Source of the DNA: Anaeramoeba flamelloides
Taxonomy: Eukaryota; Metamonada; Anaeramoebidae
Length of the DNA stretch: 64,000 nucleotides
NCBI GenBank assembly: GCA_027625915.1
Contig: JANTQA010000048.1
Coordinates: forward strand, 558,001-622,000
Direction of reading: 5' to 3'
Shown: positions 1-12,930 of the stretch, piece by piece
How positions within the stretch are numbered: position 1 is the stretch's first letter
How the letters are laid out: each line of letters opens with the position of its first letter
The notes under the pieces: generated by a model
What the model saw: only the letters and a program-made list of their open reading frames with translations
What the model was told of the DNA's origin: nothing
The model's database searches: none
Made by a program: the position numbers and the translations under genes

Positions 1-3000
1 TGAATTTGGGCTACAATATAGTCCGCCTCCAAAAAAACCTGCATAATTGTTTTTGATAGTTACATTTTCCAATGATACATCACATTCATAAAGATACAAT
101 CCAGCTCCTGTGTTTGCAGTATTACCTTCAATAACCAAATTTCTCAACTTTAACAATGGTGTTGTCGATTTCGTACAGGAATCTATTGTAAAAGTAGCAC
201 CTAATGATATTATAAATAATATGGGTCATGTAATAGATTTATTTATATATATATGTATGTGTGTCATTTATTAATAAAGATGGATTAATAAAAAAACTCA
301 AAGATCAGATTGCTAAACAAGAATAAACTACATTTCAAAATCATTTACCCATTAAAAATTAAATTTTGAAAATATATATTTTTATAAATTGAAGTTTATT
401 TTTATAATAAAAAAATTATTATTTTAGTATTTAGTTCTATCCATTAAGAATATTTGTTGTTCATCTAAAAATAAAATAAAAAAAACGAGGTAAAAAAATT
501 ACAAAATGGGGACTTGAATTAAATAGTTTAAAAGATACATTTGATTTTTTTTGAGATATTTTCATGTTAAGGGATTAGCGTCACCATAAATTTCTCTATA
601 ATCAAAGTATGTTGTAATTGGGTAGAAATGATATTATTGAACGATGACTTGAATAGTTTCTGTGACTCTAAAAAATCTAATATGAAATCTTATTACACAA
701 TAAATTATTACATTTTTTAGTAATGATCACAATTAAAAAATATCATTTTGAAAAAAATTTTTTTAACTAATTCCAAATCTAAAAATAGAAACTAAAAATA
801 CAGTATTCTGGTATTTAATAATTTAGATTTACAATATCCAAAAGTAACTATTTTAATAATTTTTTAATTTCAAAGATTAACTCAATAATCATCAACATAA
901 AAACCAAAGACTGATTAGCTTTGTTTGCTTTTTCTATAAAAGATGTAAAATCAATATATTTATAATATTTGAGAAATAATTGGTCAAAAAAATTTATTGG
1001 TTAATTATTTAATTTTTAAAAAAAAACGAATTTTTTAGCAACTAATCTACATTTTGCCACAAATTTCAGAAAGATATTTTGTGACTTTGTAGTCTGAATA
1101 TTAATAATTCAACCTTTAAATTTTTGGCAAAATGCATATTTTATTCTGAAATTGTTGGGTTTTTTACTAATACACGGATCATTTTTAATTGATGAGATCA
1201 ACAAATATTACTGCTTGACTAATCGTTTTTTTAGAGAACTCATTTGAACTATGTAAAATTAATGTGGTTAAGTCCAATAACAACATACTTTGATCCTAGA
1301 CTTCTCCTTGGTAGACGCTAATCCCTTAGGTTCCAAATAAAACTATTTTGTAAATTTTTTGCTTTACTATAAATAAAATATTTTTTAAAAATCAATACCA
1401 AGAAACCCTGACAAAAAAGTTGATTTTCTTTCTCTATTGAAATGAAATATTTTGAAAGAATCATTTTCAAATTTTCAAAAAAATTTAATAATTGAACTAA
1501 AACAATTTTACTTTTTTTTATGTTTATCGTTCACACCACATCATATTAGAAAACTCTTTAAAATAATAATAATTAACTTTTTGTTTTGTGTATAAATTAT
1601 TCAATAAAAGATTAATAAAATCAATTATAATCCTTTTTGGTGCTAATTTTTTTACTCTATTTTGAAAGGTATTCTTTTCTTTGTTTTTTTTTAATTTTTA
1701 ATTAAACACCTGATGTTTTTTGGATTAAAAAGAGTATATAAACCCCCATTCCATAAATTTTGACATACCCAAAAACAAAAATAGGAGACAAAAAAAAATC
1801 TCAATATTTGTATTTTTTCAAAGCTTCAGATTAAATCACATTAAAGTTATTCAGTATTAATTTTACAAATATGTAATCATTTTCAATCCAAATATAAGAG
1901 AAAAATATAAAACTCAAAAAAAATCAAAAATTGGTGTGTGCAAAATAATGAAAGGAGCTGTTAAAAAAAAAAAGTATTGGTAAATTTGTTGAAATTTCAC
2001 CAACAATTGTTGGATCAATCAATTGATAAGTTACCAAGAACCAATTGTATATGACTTTTCTCTTTGAGAAACTCACATACTCTCCTTCTATCAATCATTG
2101 AAGAAAAAAATTCCTGATCAATCGAAACTGATCAGTAACTGGAAAAGGGGAAATAAAAAAAAAACTCAATAGACAATAAAAATAAAATAGTTTTTAAACA
2201 CAAAATTACCATTTTGGAAAAAAAGTGAAACAGGAAAAAAAGAGTAACACAGTTTTTAATTGGGAAAATTACTAAAAACAAAAAGTAAAATCAATAAAAA
2301 GAAGAAACCTATTAAATTCAAATAATAAAACATTATATTATTTTCAACCAAACCAACAAACACTTTAAATCTACTTTTTTATTAAAATATATGTTTGTGT
2401 GGTTTTGGAGATCGCAAAAATAGTCAATTTGTTGAATAAATTTGTAATAATTAATCAATCAACGAAAAACCCATACCAAAAGATAGTATTAAAAAAACTG
2501 TTATTGTGCTGAATACTTCGTTTTGTCTTTATTTATTTATTTATTCTTTTTTTAATTGATCTTACTTTTCATTTTCAGTAATGTTCACAATTAAAAAATA
2601 TGTTTCACTTTTTTTCCACAATGGTTATTTCCAAATTGAATGAAAATTGTAAAATTATATTTCTTTGAACTTTTTTAAGATGCGTTCAAATTTTGAGAAT
2701 TTGGTTTATATAAGTGTTTTAATATGGTTATAGTAAAGTTGTCTTTTTGTTCAAAAATTGAAAGATATACTCTATACAAATTGTAAACCAAAACAAAAAT
2801 TTCTCATTTTTTGTACTTTACTGTGAATTCAAAGCAAGTTGTTAAAAAAATATTCATGGCTTTAAACCATACAAAACATTTATCTAATAGTTAGTCAATA
2901 ATTTGATTGGAGACAATTGAGGTATTCAGAGGTTTTTGATTGGAATTCTAGTTGAGGGGTGTGAAAAAAAAAAAAAAAAAAAACAATAAAATAGGTATCT

Positions 3001-4379
3001 TTGTAAAACCTGAAAATCAAAATTATTTTTTTCAGTCAAAAAATTTTTGCAAAATCCTAAAAAAAATTAAAATTTTAATGAGAAAAAAATTCATTTTAAA
3101 ATTATTTTTTTTTTGGGGTTTTCTAAAATTTTTTGGAACAATCAAATTTTAAACCCAGTAATTTTGAAGAATTCAAAAATTCAATTTCTGTGATCTATTG
3201 AAAATATTAGTAAAATCAAAAATTTTATCATTTTACTAGGTAAATATTTAAATTATTGAGTAGACATTATCCAAAGGGGGAAAAATGGTTGATTTATATG
3301 ATTAAAACAACATCCCAATTTGAGTGGTAAATTGTCAATCAATAATTTGTCTTGAATCAGTACCATTTTTAAGACATTAAATTGTTTCAAAATTTTAGTC
3401 ATAAAAAAAAACCAAATAAATACACATTTTTTTAGAATTTTTTTTATACAATTTTTTTACTAGAATCCAATTATTTGTGCTTTGATTTGGGATTTTTTTG
3501 TTTCTACATTTACCAAAGTGTTAAAATTATAAATTTATAAAATCTAAAGAATATTTCAAATAGAGCTGTTTATAGTAACTACATAATCTAGTAAAATATA
3601 TATTTGAAATGGGAAATAGATTTTTGAATTTTTAACCAATATTTTCCAGAACAGTAAAATGTTTTTTTTATCTGTATTGGGGAATATTTTCTGGTTTTAG
3701 GTATGTCAATTTAAATGAAATGGGATCAAAATATGTAAAGACAGTTTGGAAAATTTCAAAACCCGTCCTTAAAAAATATTTTTTTCGATTTTATTTTTAT
3801 CACAAACAAAAAAGATTAAAAAAAAAAGATCAAAAAAAAAAGAAAGTAAAAAAAAATTACCATTATTAAGTGAGGAACAATTTGTAATTCGAAACCCTTC
3901 GATTGTAAAATTCTTCATCAAATCATAAAAATAGAAACACCCCCTGTTGCCACCATTTAAGATTGTTTTGTCTTCATAAAGTGTAATTATTTTTAGTTCT
4001 TTTTCTATTACCAGCACCCCTCCAGTTTCAATTTCAGACCCATCAAGACAGATCGTGTTCCCATCAACTATTTCAGAATTTTATTTTTTTTTTTTAAGAT
4101 CATGAAGAATTGGGGTATTGTAGACGAAGAAAATTTGAAAATGAGAAAAACATTCTCTTTTGTTGGGATTGAAATCAAAGATGACAAACTTGCAAGATCA
4201 TTGGCATTTGACAAAGTCAAACATGCTTCATCATAAGATGTACAAGAATTCAGATCATTTCCTTGTGGGGTTACAAAGAGGTCACAATCATTAGCATTAT
4301 ATAATTGTTTTTTTGGTTTACAAAATGAAATTAAAACAGAAAATAGGAACAAGAGTTTCAAATTCAATTTAACAAACAT
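1..4379 (-). CDS. secreted parallel beta-helix (pectin-lyase-like) surface protein, 5' part
   Basis: Three exons are visible on the minus strand: 4379-4190, 4067-3861 and 200-1, and the gene runs off the left edge. Exon 1 starts with a signal peptide (basic start, then a Leu/Phe-rich core, about residues 1-20), followed by the N-terminal pattern VTPQGND...C...EACLTLSNA. Splicing a 122-bp intron (donor GTTTGT, acceptor TAG, phase 1) gives DLAIDGNTICLDG. Exon 2 continues with KTILNGG and FTIEGFRITNC. Splicing the 3.66-kb intron 3860-201 (phase 1 on both sides) restores NNGGATFTIDSC, and exon 3 adds TGAGLYLYECDVSLENVTI and GGGLYC. These GGA-F/GGGLY-C rungs are typical of right-handed beta-helix adhesin-like proteins. 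It is probably secreted or displayed at the cell surface; ligand and membrane anchor are not visible. The phase match at both junctions supports the model. The exact family is unknown. Confidence 0.8.
570..1326. mobile_element. element L, 757-bp TIR element with TA duplication
   Basis: The left end AGGGATTAGCGTC is mirrored at the right end by GACGCTAATCCCT. The inverted similarity continues about 55 bp inward, including ATCAAAGTATGTTGT on both sides. Both ends are flanked by TA (568-569 and 1327-1328). An inner inverted pair around TTTTGCCA and TGGCAAAA lies near 1050-1150. There is no transposase ORF, so this is a non-autonomous MITE-like element of Tc1/mariner target type (inference from the TA sites). 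Confidence 0.72.
1741..2706 (+). mobile_element. element F, copy 1 (interrupted by an insertion)
   Basis: It begins with AACCCCCATTCC after TA (1739-1740) and ends with the F right-end sequence before TA (2707-2708). It matches copies at 25095, 38854 and 58584 over several hundred bases, including a shared GTTGAAATTTCA-type block and the GGGGAAATGAAAAC region. It is about 430 bp longer than the others. An extra segment at about 2205-2625 has its own inverted ends (TGGAAAAAAAGTGAAACA and its complement), so a second small element probably inserted here. Confidence 0.65.
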
Positions 4380-5374
4380 TTAAAACCATTAACAAAAAAA
4401 AATAATTCACAAATCAATTCCTCAAAAAATGTGATTTGGTATTGTGATCATTTGTCGACTAACATTCGGGTCTTTCAATGGTCTACAAATTCATTTTTCT
4501 TCATGGTGTATACTATTCCCATTTATTATAATGAATTATCACTTTATGGAGGATAAATACCAATTTTGGTGTTTTTTTACAGAATTTTATTTCTTCAATT
4601 TTCTAACTTTTCTTCGAAAATTGCTTTTGCCGAATTTCTCCCCTAATATAACCTTTCGGATTGTCTTTTTTATTTTACAAAATAAAAATTTGAAATAATT
4701 AGATTAAGTTCCAAACACAAATATTTTGTCTGATCACCTCGGTTTCTGAAACAGACTTAGGATTTTGATTTTTTTTTTGATCTTATCAAAAGAGAAAAAT
4801 CATGCATAACTTTTTGGGTTTTAAAGAGAAATAATTTCCAAATTTTGCTTTTTAAAAAGCAATTTTTAATGGAAAAATAAACAAATTCAAAAACCCAAAA
4901 CGTGTGGTAGACAGTGCTTTTGTCAAATGGTATTTATTCAAAAATATACCCTTTTCCAATACAAAACTTTTTTAGTATTATTTGCCAATGTAGAAAAATC
5001 GAAAGTTATATAATATGTGGAAATGTTTTCTTTTTGTAAAGTTAGATCTAACAGAGAAAAATACCACCAACTGTACACCCTTTAACAAAATTCCAATAAT
5101 AAGAATTTTTTTCTCAAGTTTGAAGTTCAAAAATAGTTTGGATGTTGATTTATGTTTTTGTTTCATCAAAAGTTTTTCCAAGTTGAACAATTACCTTTCA
5201 AACACTCCCTCAAGTAACTTTTGTTAGGAGAACAAATTTCGAATTTTTTTCCTTTTAATGTTCGAAATCTTGTTCATTTTGCTTTCTATTTTTTGATCTG
5301 AAAAAACAATTGTGAAAAAGGGATAAAACAAAAATCAAAGACATAACTAAGATACTTGTTTTAAAATTTTACAA

Positions 5375-5566
5375 ATGAGATTAAAATTAAGGTATCCATA
5401 TGAAACAGAATTTAAAGATAGTCATGATCCCAGAGATATAAATACTGTTCGAAAGAGGACTTCATTAATCAAAAATCCTTCTAATCAGAAAAAGTTGATC
5501 TATTTTGTTTTAAAAATGATTTTTTTGTTATTTTGCTTTGTCATCATTTTACCCAAACAGTTTTAA
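5375..5566 (+). CDS. possible small tail-anchored protein (63 codons), doubtful
   Basis: The first 40 codons read as a charged, mixed-composition peptide (MRLKLRYPYETEFKDSHDP...) unlike the surrounding Lys/Phe noise. They are followed by a hydrophobic stretch of about 20 residues (LIYFVLKMIFLLFCFVIILP) ending just before the stop. This could be a tail-anchored membrane peptide, or a short first exon ending near a weak GTTGAT donor with T-rich noncoding DNA behind it. It is divergent to the beta-helix gene start at 4379. No family is recognised. Confidence 0.25.
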   Translation: MRLKLRYPYETEFKDSHDPRDINTVRKRTSLIKNPSNQKKLIYFVLKMIFLLFCFVIILPKQF

Positions 5567-6059
5567 TTTGAGGTATTTGTTTATTCAAAAATATTGTGTA
5601 GAAAATTTTTATGTTTCTTTTTTTTCTGTTTTCTTTTTCAAAAAAAACAACAAGAAATTTTTTTCTTGATTTTTCAAAATATTAAAAGAAATTTAAAAAC
5701 CAAATTTAGCTTTATTGTGATCAAAATTAAAATCTATTTTCACCCCAAAAAAACTTTTTAAAAGAGTTAAAAATCATCCAATAAGAAAATAGAGATTAAA
5801 TAAAAAAACAATTATTTATAACAACTTTTATCAAAAAAAAAATAGGTCATCTGAAAAATTAGAATTTCTGTTTTTAAGGGATGATACATCGATAAAAAAC
5901 ACCTAATTTAAAAAACTTGGAGATATTATTAAACAAAATTATCATTATTTTCTTGAAAAAAACCACCCAATTAGAAATAAATCAGGACATCATTATTAAT
6001 CAATAATATTGGAAAAATTTTTTGGAATTGAAGAATAAATTTATTGTATTTAAAAAATC

Positions 6060-6345
6060 AAAATATGAAAATTAAAGCTCATTTCTGATTAAAATTACAA
6101 TTAATGAAATAACACTTGTTCAAAATAATATTCAATCAAAAAAAAAACAAAAATATGAAAATATCCTTTTCCAAATTCCGAATATAACTCTAATTTTTTT
6201 TTCAAAATAGATAGATCTACTACAGCTATCAAAAAATTAGATGAGTATCCCAGAGATACCCCCACCTAAATGAACTTTAGATAGGTTTATTACTGGATTT
6301 GTAAAAAATCTGTGTCGTTAAAAAATCGATTTGTTTTTACCTTTT
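6060..6345 (-). mobile_element. element C, reversed internal fragment
   Basis: Reverse-complement similarity to the middle of C copies at 19740 and 30130: a TTGAACAAGTGTAATTTCATT-like block near 6100, the GATGAGTATCC...GATACCCC block near 6240, and the AATGAACTTTAGATAGG block near 6270. Termini are not evident and B begins shortly after, so this is a truncated, diverged copy. Confidence 0.5.
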
Positions 6346-6414
6346 CATATTTTTTACAATATATAATTACATAATGGATCTTTTTTCCTGTATCGATTTT
6401 TTACAAGGCTTTAA

Positions 6415-6969
6415 GGTTTCAAAATCCCTGAAATTTGAAAAAATATTGTCTTGTATAGGGTGTGAATGACTTGTTATTTTGATATTGAGCTGATCAATCT
6501 TCAACTTGTTATGGGTTTTAATAGTAGGTAAAAAACGCAATTTTTGACAAATTATTTTTTTTTTTTCTAAAATACGAATTGAGGAGTGTAAGATTAATAG
6601 GCCGGGAGGGGTATAAGAATGAAATGTGATTGTTGGGGTGTCAATTAAAATATTTATTTCCCAATTTTAATCAATTATGTCAAAAAAAAAAATTAATATT
6701 TTTTGAGAATCTCCCGATAAAACCTAATCTAATAAAAAAATCCGGATTGGAAACCTATAAATCACTTTTTTTGATCACTTAACCTCCAAAATATTAATCT
6801 TAGACTCTTTAATTTGTATTTTAGAAAAAAAAAAAATCTAAAAATTTGATTTTTGAACATTAATAAAACCCATATCAAGCCAAAGATCGATCAGCTCAAT
6901 ATCATAATAACAAGTAATTCACACCCTATACAAGACAATATTTGTTCTTTTTTTCAAGGATTTTGAACT
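6415..6969. mobile_element. element B, copy 1 (about 555 bp, long TIRs)
   Basis: The ends form an inverted repeat of roughly 100 bp. TTGTCTTGTATAGGGTGTGA on the left is mirrored by TCACACCCTATACAAGACAA on the right, and GATATTGAGCTGATC is mirrored farther in. The centre is AT-rich and noncoding. A second, more diverged member with the same layout lies at about 62710-63245. It is probably a non-autonomous fold-back or MITE-like element. No clear target duplication was found. Confidence 0.65.
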
Positions 6970-8280
6970 CTAATCATTTACATTTTTCCTTGAAATTTTT
7001 TTTCTAACTCTCCTATAGCATATTATACATTATTTTTATTAATAAAGCCAAGATCTCTAAATATTTTTTTTTTAGACTTTAATATTTTTTCAAAAGTTTT
7101 GAACTTTGAAATAATTTTTGAGTAGTTGTGCGTTTTTTTAAAAATTGAACTGAATAGTAATTTAAAATGCAAATATAAACAATTTAATATAGTTTTCCCA
7201 TTTTAATTTATCATCACTGACATAAAAATTCAACAAAAATATTGTCATAACAGAATCAAAAAATTTGAAAATTTGAAAAAACAAAACGAAATGTAACTTT
7301 CAAAATATTAAAATATTTTCTTTTCTTACTTATTTTTTATTTTTCTTATTCTACTTTGTTTTAATAATTAATACATAATAAATAGTTTAAAAATAAAATT
7401 TAAAAGTTAATTTTCGATTTAAATTCAGGGTTAAATCCAATTAAATGACGATTTGAACTATCATTTTACTCCCCCAATTTTTTTAAATGACAACCATTTA
7501 AAAAAAGAAGAAAAAAATAGCTTAAATAATAAATATGTATCTTTATTTAAAGATCAAATTCATTTTTTACATTTAAAAATATACTAACCATACCAATTAA
7601 GTAGTAACCAAAAAAGTAATATAAAATCAAAGCATTAGTTTTCGTTTTTCTTTATTTTTCTTTGTTTAGAAATTATTTTGGGTTTTTTTTTTTTTTTTTT
7701 TTTCATCAAAAAAGGTAAAGTTGGTATTTAACACGATTACCAAAAAAAAAAAAAATAATAACATCTAAACAAATTAAAAAGTAATTGCCTCAAGAAGTTT
7801 TTATATATTTGATTTCAAATAAGATTACAAATATCAACTGATTCTTTACATCAAAAGATTTAGTGATATTTTTTTTTTTCAAAAAAAAAAAAAAACAAGA
7901 TTTTAAAAAAACGAATAATTACTGCCAAATAATATTAAAAAAAAAGTATAAATTCTAAAATTTAAACTTTATATTTCTTTTTCAGATCCACTGCCTTTCA
8001 TGTATTTTTTCTTAATGTTTATAGGGGACAAAAAAAATTGTTAAAATAAACCTTAAAACAAAAAACCAAACATTATGAAGATCTTAATTTTGTGGGTTAA
8101 AAGATGATAAAGGTTTTTAGGATTTTTGAAAAAAAAAACAAACAATGAAGTTGGGTACTTTTTTTTTTTTTTTTATTTCGAATAAAAAAATACATCATCA
8201 TGATGTTTTTGTTCTTTTAAAGTAGTGAGAAAAGGTGTTTTAATACTATAAACTTTGAATATTTATAAACTATTAAATTG

Positions 8281-8919
8281 ACTAGATTTCAAAATTTTTG
8301 ACTCGCATTGTAATTTAAAGGGAAGTTGTTTTGTGGGTTTATTACAGTATTCTTATCAAAAAATTTTTTTAAATTTTTTGGATCAGGATCATTTTTTCTA
8401 ATTTTGAAATTTTAGTGTTTTACTTTTTTCAATTTTTTGTTTTTCTTTTCGATTTCTTTTTTTCAATTTTTTTTTATACTTTTTCTTTTGTTTTTCTTTT
8501 TTTTTTATTTTATTTTTTTTTTTCTAAAGATTATTTGGTACTTTTTTTAAAAAACAGATCATGTGAAAAAAAAAAAGATCTTGTAAAGTACAAATAATCA
8601 CTAAGAATATTTTGGTGATGTAATATCTTTGAAAATTCATTTAATTATTCATAAAAAAACTTGCTGTTAACCTTTTTTTCAGTGGAATTTCAGCAATAAA
8701 AAATGGATAATTCTCATTTCTAAAATTGGGATTTCACTTTGTTTTTTTTAGTTTTTTTGTTTTATTTTTATAAAATAACAAGTTTTTATTTATTTAGAAT
8801 TTTTTAAAAGTGAAGTGCAAATTAGATTTAATTATTGGTCATTCATTAAACTTAAAGGGTCTATATTTTTTTTTTTCAATTTATTATTTCAGGTGTGTTG
8901 CAATTTTTGAAATGGTGTT
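8281..8919 (+). mobile_element. element G, copy 1
   Basis: It matches G copies at 24395 and 32244, including the AATTTATTATTTCAGGTG block near the right end and the GTATTCTTATCAAAAAAT block near the left. The right terminus (CAATTTTTGAAATGGTGTT) is followed by TA. The left terminus is a diverged inverted partner around 8281-8310. The internal T-rich ORF is a composition artefact. Confidence 0.6.
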
Positions 8920-9684
8920 TATTATATGTTAAAGTTATTTTGTTCGGTGAAAAGTGTTGGTTAAAATAAAATATCATTTTTACCTGCTTAGTATTATACC
9001 CCTTTAACCAAAAAAACTTGTTAATTAGGTATTAAAAAGAAATTTTGAGTCAATTTTCGAATAGTAAGATTTTGTGGATTTGATTTCAAATTCGAGATTT
9101 CGTAGTATTTTAAGTTTGAAAAAAAATAGTTCTACCTAAAAAGGAAATAAATATTACTGTAAGTGTATATAAATATTATTCTACAAATATTTCTGAGTAA
9201 TAATATAATTTGTTAAAAAAATTCTTTCATTAAAATAATTTGAATTAATTGTTATTTTGAAAAATCAATAAGTATTACATATTACAAACAAAATTTAAAC
9301 TTTTAAAGAAAAAAAAAACAGAAAAAAATTCAATAAATTAAATAAGATTTAAATCAGTTTTAATAATACTAACTCCCTCAATAATTATTCACTTATTATT
9401 TTTTAAAGAAGCCAGTGAATGGAATTTTTTCCTATTTATTATTCAAACACTGGAAAAAAAAAATCATTTAGATCATCCATATATATATAAAATAGTTAGT
9501 TAAAAAGTTCAATCCTGTCAAAAGATCTTAATTTAAGTCTCTAATATAAATTGCTGTTAAAGTCTAATTGGAAAAATTACAATTGTATCCCTATTTTACT
9601 CTTAAAAATTAAAAAAAAAATTCATTTGAAATCAAGAGGTAAATAGATTATAGTATGATCAATTTTTTACAACAGTTGTATTGA

Positions 9685-10168
9685 AAACCCCACTGGGTAT
9701 AAAAATTGCCCCAGATACACTTTTTAATTATTAGTATTAAGAAAATGGATTCAATTGCTGAATAATTTCTCTAATACAAGAATCAAACTTTGAAAATTTA
9801 TAACTCACTACTTATTAGTATGATGATTAATAAAATTTCACTTGTTCTAAACACTATACTATTCATTCAATCAAAAATCAAGTGCAAAAAATAACATTTT
9901 TCAAATACATAGCAAGGCTCAATAAAAACTGATTGTTTTTACTAAAAAAATAAGATCAACTCATTCTATCAAACAATCAAATGAGTATACTATAAATATC
10001 CCCAATATAATGAACTTTTTTTACGTTTATTACCGATTTCATAAAAAATTAATTTTGTTATAAAAAGGATTTTAATTCAAATAAAAGATATTATACAGCG
10101 ATTATACTAATATTTATAATTAAAAATCTTGTCTCGTATTATTTTCAGGTTAGGTATTATTTTCAAAC
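9685..10168 (-). mobile_element. element C, copy (about 480 bp)
   Basis: Inverted similarity exists between the two ends, with AGGTATTATTTTCAA at the right. The body is the reverse complement of the C copy at 19740, sharing the AATGAACTT, AATGAGTAT and AAGGCTCAATAAAAA blocks. It is more diverged than the other copies and has no coding potential. Confidence 0.55.
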
Positions 10169-10689
10169 TTTAATTATTTTTATTAAAATAATTCTTTTTC
10201 TTTTCTTTTTTTTTTTTTTTTGAGGAAGAAGTGTAATTTACGTTCACAAAGTACTTATTCTTAAATTTACTTTCAGAAATTTAAGCTTAAAATCATAGAT
10301 TTTGCGATTGTAATTAATGAAAATAGTCTTTAACTGTCATAATATAAAAATAGACCATTAAAATTTAATTAGTTTAGCTTCTTATAAAATATTAATCAAT
10401 CTTTTTCATCGGAAGGAAACAACCAATAAAAAATGATCAATATTTTCTATAATTTCTTTCTGTTCATACTTTAAACCCAAAAAAGGGCAAATTTTATTTG
10501 ACTTTTTTTTAGTATCTAGTAATATCGATTTAAATGGTTAGTAAATGTTCTGAATTTTAGAATTGTTGAGGTTGAAGATTAACTGAAATATTTTTGGGTT
10601 ACAAATAAATAATTTTTGAGATTTTTTATTATTTTAAAATTTTCTTCTGGTAGTGCCAGTCAAGAGCCATATATTACAAAGTTTTCTTG

Positions 10690-11045
10690 TGGTTTTTTGT
10701 TTTATTTGTTAAGTTTTCTAGGTTTTTTTTTTCGGTTTTTTTGAATTTTCTATTTATTTACGAAGTATTCTTGGTTTTTTTTACTTTAGAAATAAACGGA
10801 AAATTTTAATAAATTTTCGGTTTATTTCTAAAGTAAAAAAAAACCTAACCAAAATTTATTCGTTTACCGAATAAATAGAAAACTCAAGAAAATCCTAATG
10901 AAAATCTATCGATTTTATAAATATACAGAAAACTCAGGAAAAGCTAACGGCGGTTTTCCAGAATTCAAAAGAATAGAGAAAAATCTTTGATTTTACTCAA
11001 TTATTTTAAGTTTTGGAAAACCTAACGACATTTCCAACTCTTGGA
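10690..11045. repeat. element E, copy 1: double-hairpin repeat
   Basis: A strong hairpin is centred near 10800: TTTTACTTTAGAAATAAACG pairs with its complement ending AAAAAACCTA. A second partly palindromic block around AATCTTTGATTTTACTC and AAAACCTAACG follows. Other E members at 33380, 39905 and 60005 repeat the same plan: poly-T AGGTTTTTTT arm, AAAACCTA ends and an AAAGAAT...GAATT hairpin. Confidence 0.55.
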
Positions 11046-11989
11046 ATTCAATAATTCATTATATGTGTACTTATAGATTTCCTTTTGTAATTCAATTAAA
11101 TCTTTTGAATTCCGGTTAATTTTATTGTTTATTTATTAAATTTTATTAATTTTTCAAGATAAGGAAGAGAGAAATTTTTTAATTTATTTTTATAATTTAA
11201 ATTTTCTTTTAAATAATTGAAATTACAAAAATTTTGGCCAATAATTATGTTCTATATATAATTACTGTCGTGCTTCTGATTATTTTGTATATTTCAGAAA
11301 TATATAAATTAATCCGGAAATTTAAAGAATTTAAATTTTTTATTTCAGCTTTGCATATTTCTAAACCATATGTTAATTAGCTTAATATAAAAGATTTAAG
11401 TTATCTAATTTTCAAATCATTCATTAGTGAATTATTATTAAATAATTGTTTTAAATTATTATTAATAGTTACCTTTAGGGATATCAGATTATATACGGTT
11501 GTGAAATTTTATTCAATTAGATACTTGAGTATTTAAACTTTGATAAATCTTTTGATACATTTCTGTTTTGTCTTTCGTGGTTTTTAATCCAAAATGGGTT
11601 ATTATTGAATATATTGAATTTAATTTTTAATTTATTTGATTTATATTCCCTTTTATAATTTTAATTAAATCATCTGTGAATATTTGACAATGATTTGTTA
11701 TTGTTATTATTTTTAAAAAAATAAAATGTGAAATTAAGACAAGTTTATATTTGTGATAATTGATCCCCTTGAAATATACCAAACCCTGTACCTTGATAAT
11801 ATTTTTATAAAAAAGTTTTGATAATTTTATACAAAATAAATTTCTCATTCTGTAGAAATTGGATAAAAAATTACTATAGTTAAAATAATATATGCAAAAC
11901 AATTTAATTCGTGTTTCAAAATAAAAAGCGTGTTTTTTTTTTTTTGTTATAGAAGACCTATACGTCAACTGATCTAAGAAATTGAGAAT

Positions 11990-12345
11990 AAACCCTAAAT
12001 AGATATGGTATTGGTTTCTTAAAGTTCTATTATTCAAAAAGAAATTCTAAAAATAAAGGATCAAATTACAAAATTTATCTCAAAAAATAGAGTAAATTTA
12101 AACGAAAATGTTGATCTAACAAAAATAAGAAAATTTAATAAAACTTAAGAATAAAATGGAAAATTTTCAACTTTTTGTATGAATAATTTAAATTTTACTG
12201 AAAATAACCAGATGTTTACTTTCAAAATTGATTTGAACTTAGGTATACTATTTGGTTGTTCAATGGGTGTTGTATTGGAACAAGAAGAAAAAAAGCACAG
12301 ATTATATTTTGAAACACTATATATAGTTGTTTTGCACACATTATT
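11990..12345. repeat. dispersed repeat J, copy 1
   Basis: It shares TTCAAAATTGATTTG, a TTGTATTGGAACAAGA-type block and AAAAAAAGCA with a segment at about 61170-61490. Divergence is high and no ends were identified. Confidence 0.4.
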
Positions 12346-12414
12346 TTGATCAATTTACTCAATAATTTGTCATTTTTGAAAAAAATTTTGGAAAATCTAG
12401 AACTTAAGGGCTAC

Positions 12415-12930
12415 ACTCCCACCCTGGTGTATATTTAGTTGTTGTTCTATTTTGCATTTACTTCGCAAAAAGAATTTTCAATTTGAAGAAATTAGACAAA
12501 AAAATTACTTATTTCAAAATTAAAATCAACCCAAACATAAAAAAATATTCACCAGATTTTTGAATGAAAATTTTTAAAAATGATGGGACTTTACTGGATT
12601 TTCAAGCCCAAGTTTAAATTTTAAAAAGATTTCAAACTTATAAAAGTATCAGTAAAAACAATATTTAGAACAGCTTGAGGAATTGATTATTTTTTTTTTA
12701 GATTTGTAATGATAATTTGGAAACACCAAAATCAATTTTTAGCTTGTTCAAGAATGCAAAATTAAATTGTGAAAATTTTCTAGAGTTGTGAAATTTTTCC
12801 CTTTTTTATTGAATAAGAAATTCTAAGTGTGTAAAATTAACTGGGATTATGGTGCTTTTCAAGGGTGCTTTTGTCAACATATCACTAGTTTCACGAAAAA
12901 ATTTTTTCTCCAGTAAGTTTTCAAAAAGAA
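12415..12930. repeat. dispersed repeat H, copy 1
   Basis: It is similar over about 500 bp to 40605-41115: GAAGAAATTAGACAAAAAAA, ATTTCAAACTTATAAAAG and TTCAAGGGTGCTTTT blocks occur in the same order. This is diverged noncoding sequence of unknown nature. Confidence 0.45.

Larger units (their letters stand above)
201..3860 (-). other. 3.66-kb intron of the beta-helix gene
   Basis: The intron is bounded by GTAATT at 3860 and TAG at 203-201 (minus strand). It contains no recognisable coding exon. It carries the TA-flanked element L (570-1326) and an F element (1741-2706) with a further nested insertion. The rest is A/T homopolymer-rich. The 66-codon ORF near 2952 is a poly-Lys product of an A run and is not taken as a gene. 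Confidence 0.7.

Noticed and set aside
4084-4095. Apparent frameshift at a 12-T (minus-strand A) run in the beta-helix gene
   Set aside because: A 122-bp GT-AG intron (4189-4068) spans it and restores the family pattern DLAIDGNTICLDG, so no frameshift is needed.
11627-12037. 136-codon minus-strand ORF
   Set aside because: Phe/Ile/Asn-rich, partly in repeat J, no recognisable domain or spliced partner.
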